Source: CAIKBL01 sp043734785
Lineage (GTDB): Bacteria; Pseudomonadota; Gammaproteobacteria; Ga0077536
Assembly (NCBI GenBank): GCA_043734785.1
Contig: JAYTEX010000267.1
Span: forward strand, 1-7,626
Direction: 5' to 3'
Length of the DNA stretch: 7,626 bases
Below the pieces are notes generated by a model, which saw nothing but the letters and a program-made list of their open reading frames with translations, was not told the DNA's origin and ran no database searches. Below are positions 6,148 through 7,626 of the stretch, piece by piece. The number at the start of each line of letters is the position of its first letter. The first letter of the stretch is position 1. A program made the translations under genes and the position numbers.

Positions 6148-7389
6148 TCAAACCGCCCTATTTCTCTGTCGCTCGAACACCTGCCTGCGCAATAGAACGG
6201 TCGCCCAGCAGCCGAGTGTAAAAATGCCCGCCAGCAGCAGAAACACGTGCTGAAAACCGGCGAGACCCGGCGCCCGATCCAGTAAGCGCCCCGCCAGCGG
6301 CGCGAAAAATACATCCGGCGTATAGCCCACCACCGAAATCAAGCCGACGGCAGTGCCGGTCAGCGCGGGCGCCACGCGCGCTTCATCCAGCAACGCGAAG
6401 TACACGCCACGCAGCGCATACACGATGGCGATCGTTAGCAGCAAATTGGCGTAGGTCCAGAGGACCGGGATTGCGCTGAGGGTGCCTGCGGCGAGATAGG
6501 CCAGGCAACCCATCACGAACAACCCGGTCACCATGCGCGAGATCCCTACGCGATCCGCGCACAGGCCAGCGACGACGGCGGCGAGCGGGCGCAGGTAGGC
6601 GGTGGTCGCGACCCACCGCGCGGCTTCGATCTCATTCAAGCCGAGGGCTTGCTGGGCGAGCAGCGCATAATAATCGAGCCCTTTGTAACCACAGTAGGCG
6701 GCGACCACGATCATTGCCTGCAGCCAGAGCACGCTTTCGCCCAGCACTTGTCGTAGATGCGAAAGACTCAAGCGATCCCTTGCTGGCGTGACATGGCCGC
6801 ACGCCGGGATAAGCCACCAGCAGAGCTGGCCTGCCAGAAATGTCACGCCAGCGTAGAAATAAATCACGACCCTGAGATTCGTGCCGTTGTCTGAGCCCGC
6901 TAGCGTGCGGGCCAGCAAGGACACGGCGACACTCGCCAGCACCGCCGCCACCAACCCGCGGCCACCGTCGAGCAGGCCGAAGGCGCGCCCCTGGGCGAGC
7001 GCGCCACCCCACTCCCGGGTCGCTCGGATCAAGGCGGCCCAGAACAACAGAATAGTCGTGACACCCCAATAGCCATACAACAGTGACAAGCCGCGGGCGT
7101 CGGGAATCGTCGCCAGATAGAGACCGCCTGCGGCGGTAGCCCACAGAGAGCCTGCCAGCAGCGTTCGCGTGGCATAGCGATCGGCAAGGATACCGCCCGG
7201 GAAGTACACCAACATCGCCGTGATGCCGTAGACCGCGAAGATGTCGCCTAGGGCGGTGTTCGTAAGCTCAAACTCCGCCAGCAAGGTCGGTCGGAAAAAA
7301 CGCGGCACATGAAACGGCAAACTGAAAATCGCCTCGCCGGCGAAGATCAAGCAGGCGAGGCGCGCGCCGCGTTGCCACGCGGTGGTCAT
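6148..7389 (-). CDS. MFS transporter
   Basis: A 413-residue major facilitator superfamily permease of normal length, with about 12 hydrophobic segments (approximately 10-28, 46-66, 76-94, 102-122, 143-163, 174-194, 220-240, 256-276, 284-303, 307-325, 341-365, 380-400). Motif A in the 2-3 loop is clear: GGILADRYATR (65-75). A second-half motif reads RGVYFALLDEARV (327-339), followed by GTAVGLISVVGYTPDVFF (345-362). This reminds me of the organophosphate/sugar-type MFS branch (YihN-like proteins), but that is tentative and the substrate is unknown. It sits in the inner membrane. The start is ATG 7389; the codon before it is TTG, also a possible start. No strong Shine-Dalgarno is visible. It begins 24 bases after the pyruvate kinase stop on the same strand, so the two are probably cotranscribed, which hints at transport of a metabolite feeding lower glycolysis. 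The frame is intact. Confidence 0.93.
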   Translation of the reverse strand: MTTAWQRGARLACLIFAGEAIFSLPFHVPRFFRPTLLAEFELTNTALGDIFAVYGITAMLVYFPGGILADRYATRTLLAGSLWATAAGGLYLATIPDARGLSLLYGYWGVTTILLFWAALIRATREWGGALAQGRAFGLLDGGRGLVAAVLASVAVSLLARTLAGSDNGTNLRVVIYFYAGVTFLAGQLCWWLIPACGHVTPARDRLSLSHLRQVLGESVLWLQAMIVVAAYCGYKGLDYYALLAQQALGLNEIEAARWVATTAYLRPLAAVVAGLCADRVGISRMVTGLFVMGCLAYLAAGTLSAIPVLWTYANLLLTIAIVYALRGVYFALLDEARVAPALTGTAVGLISVVGYTPDVFFAPLAGRLLDRAPGLAGFQHVFLLLAGIFTLGCWATVLLRRQVFERQRNRAV

Positions 7390-7413
7390 CAATTTCGCAA
7401 CCGCAGGTGCGCG

Positions 7414-7626
7414 TCAACCAACGTGTTCAATGAAGTCGCCGACGGTGACAATCTTAAATCCGTTGGTACCACCCGAACGGCCGTGCAGATCCCCCTTGGT
7501 CAGGATCACCTTGTCCCCTCGTCTAAGACCAGCGCGGGCCTGCAGCCGCTTCAGCACCTCTCGCGTGACCTCGATGTAGGGCACTTTGCTGATGTCGAGA
7601 TAGATCGGATACACCCCGCGATAGAG
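7414..7626 (-). CDS. pyk: Pyruvate kinase, C-terminal end (5' partial)
   Basis: The last 70 residues of pyruvate kinase, which transfers phosphate from phosphoenolpyruvate to ADP at the end of glycolysis. The visible part matches the C-terminal alpha/beta domain. It starts LYRGVYPIYLD (residues 1-11 as seen), the typical 'yRGVyP' segment, and continues with an EVLKRLQARAGLRRGDKVILTKGD helix-strand unit (23-46, dense in charged residues). It ends with the GRSGGTNGFKIVTVG motif (49-63) shared by bacterial pyruvate kinases. The catalytic barrel and most of the gene lie outside the window. The frame is open to the window edge. The downstream MFS gene follows after 24 bases with no terminator in between. 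Whether it is the PykA or PykF type cannot be judged from this part. Confidence 0.92.
   Translation of the reverse strand, partial: LYRGVYPIYLDISKVPYIEVTREVLKRLQARAGLRRGDKVILTKGDLHGRSGGTNGFKIVTVGDFIEHVG

Noticed and set aside
1..7626. Mobile element, CRISPR array, phage or defence system
   Set aside because: No transposase, integrase, terminal repeats, regular repeat-spacer pattern or defence gene was seen. TraB here is the PrgY-type family, not a conjugation protein.

Overview
The window is high-GC bacterial chromosome, densely packed and mostly housekeeping. Gene content (a Gld-type ABC module running straight into mutM, a TraB-family membrane protein, an RsuA-family pseudouridine synthase, and the end of a pyruvate kinase gene) and protein style suggest a proteobacterium, most likely a gammaproteobacterium outside the well-studied orders. 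That placement is inference from gene style, not from a marker gene. No rRNA, tRNA, CRISPR array, insertion sequence or phage gene was seen.

Layout: (1) 1-3385, plus strand: a tightly overlapping run of an ABC ATPase (5' end outside the window), an ABC-2 type permease, a GldG-like auxiliary membrane protein, and mutM, the 8-oxoguanine/formamidopyrimidine DNA glycosylase. Successive stops and starts overlap by 4, 11 and 8 bases, so the four genes are probably one translationally coupled operon. (2) 3390-3833, minus strand: a small secreted His/Asp/Gly/Arg-rich protein of unknown function, convergent with mutM and only 4 bases from it. (3) 3834-4049: a divergent intergenic region holding an imperfect dyad and a plausible sigma-70 promoter. 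(4) 4050-5273, plus: a TraB/PrgY-family protein with a C-terminal membrane region, whose start is uncertain. (5) 5319-6089, plus: an S4-domain rRNA pseudouridine synthase, with a short perfect dyad just upstream. (6) 6148-7626, minus: the last 70 residues of pyruvate kinase, then after 24 bases an MFS transporter, probably cotranscribed and convergent with the pseudouridine synthase.

The genes form several independent units. The ABC module should be an exporter or envelope machine of unknown substrate, and mutM is a DNA repair passenger in its operon. The TraB protein and the secreted His-rich protein are the least understood members. I did not find a clear new multi-gene system. The points most worth checking are the compact ABC-mutM operon, the His-rich secreted protein with its strong internal inverted repeat, and the N-terminus of the TraB gene, where a one-base indel in a C tract is possible.
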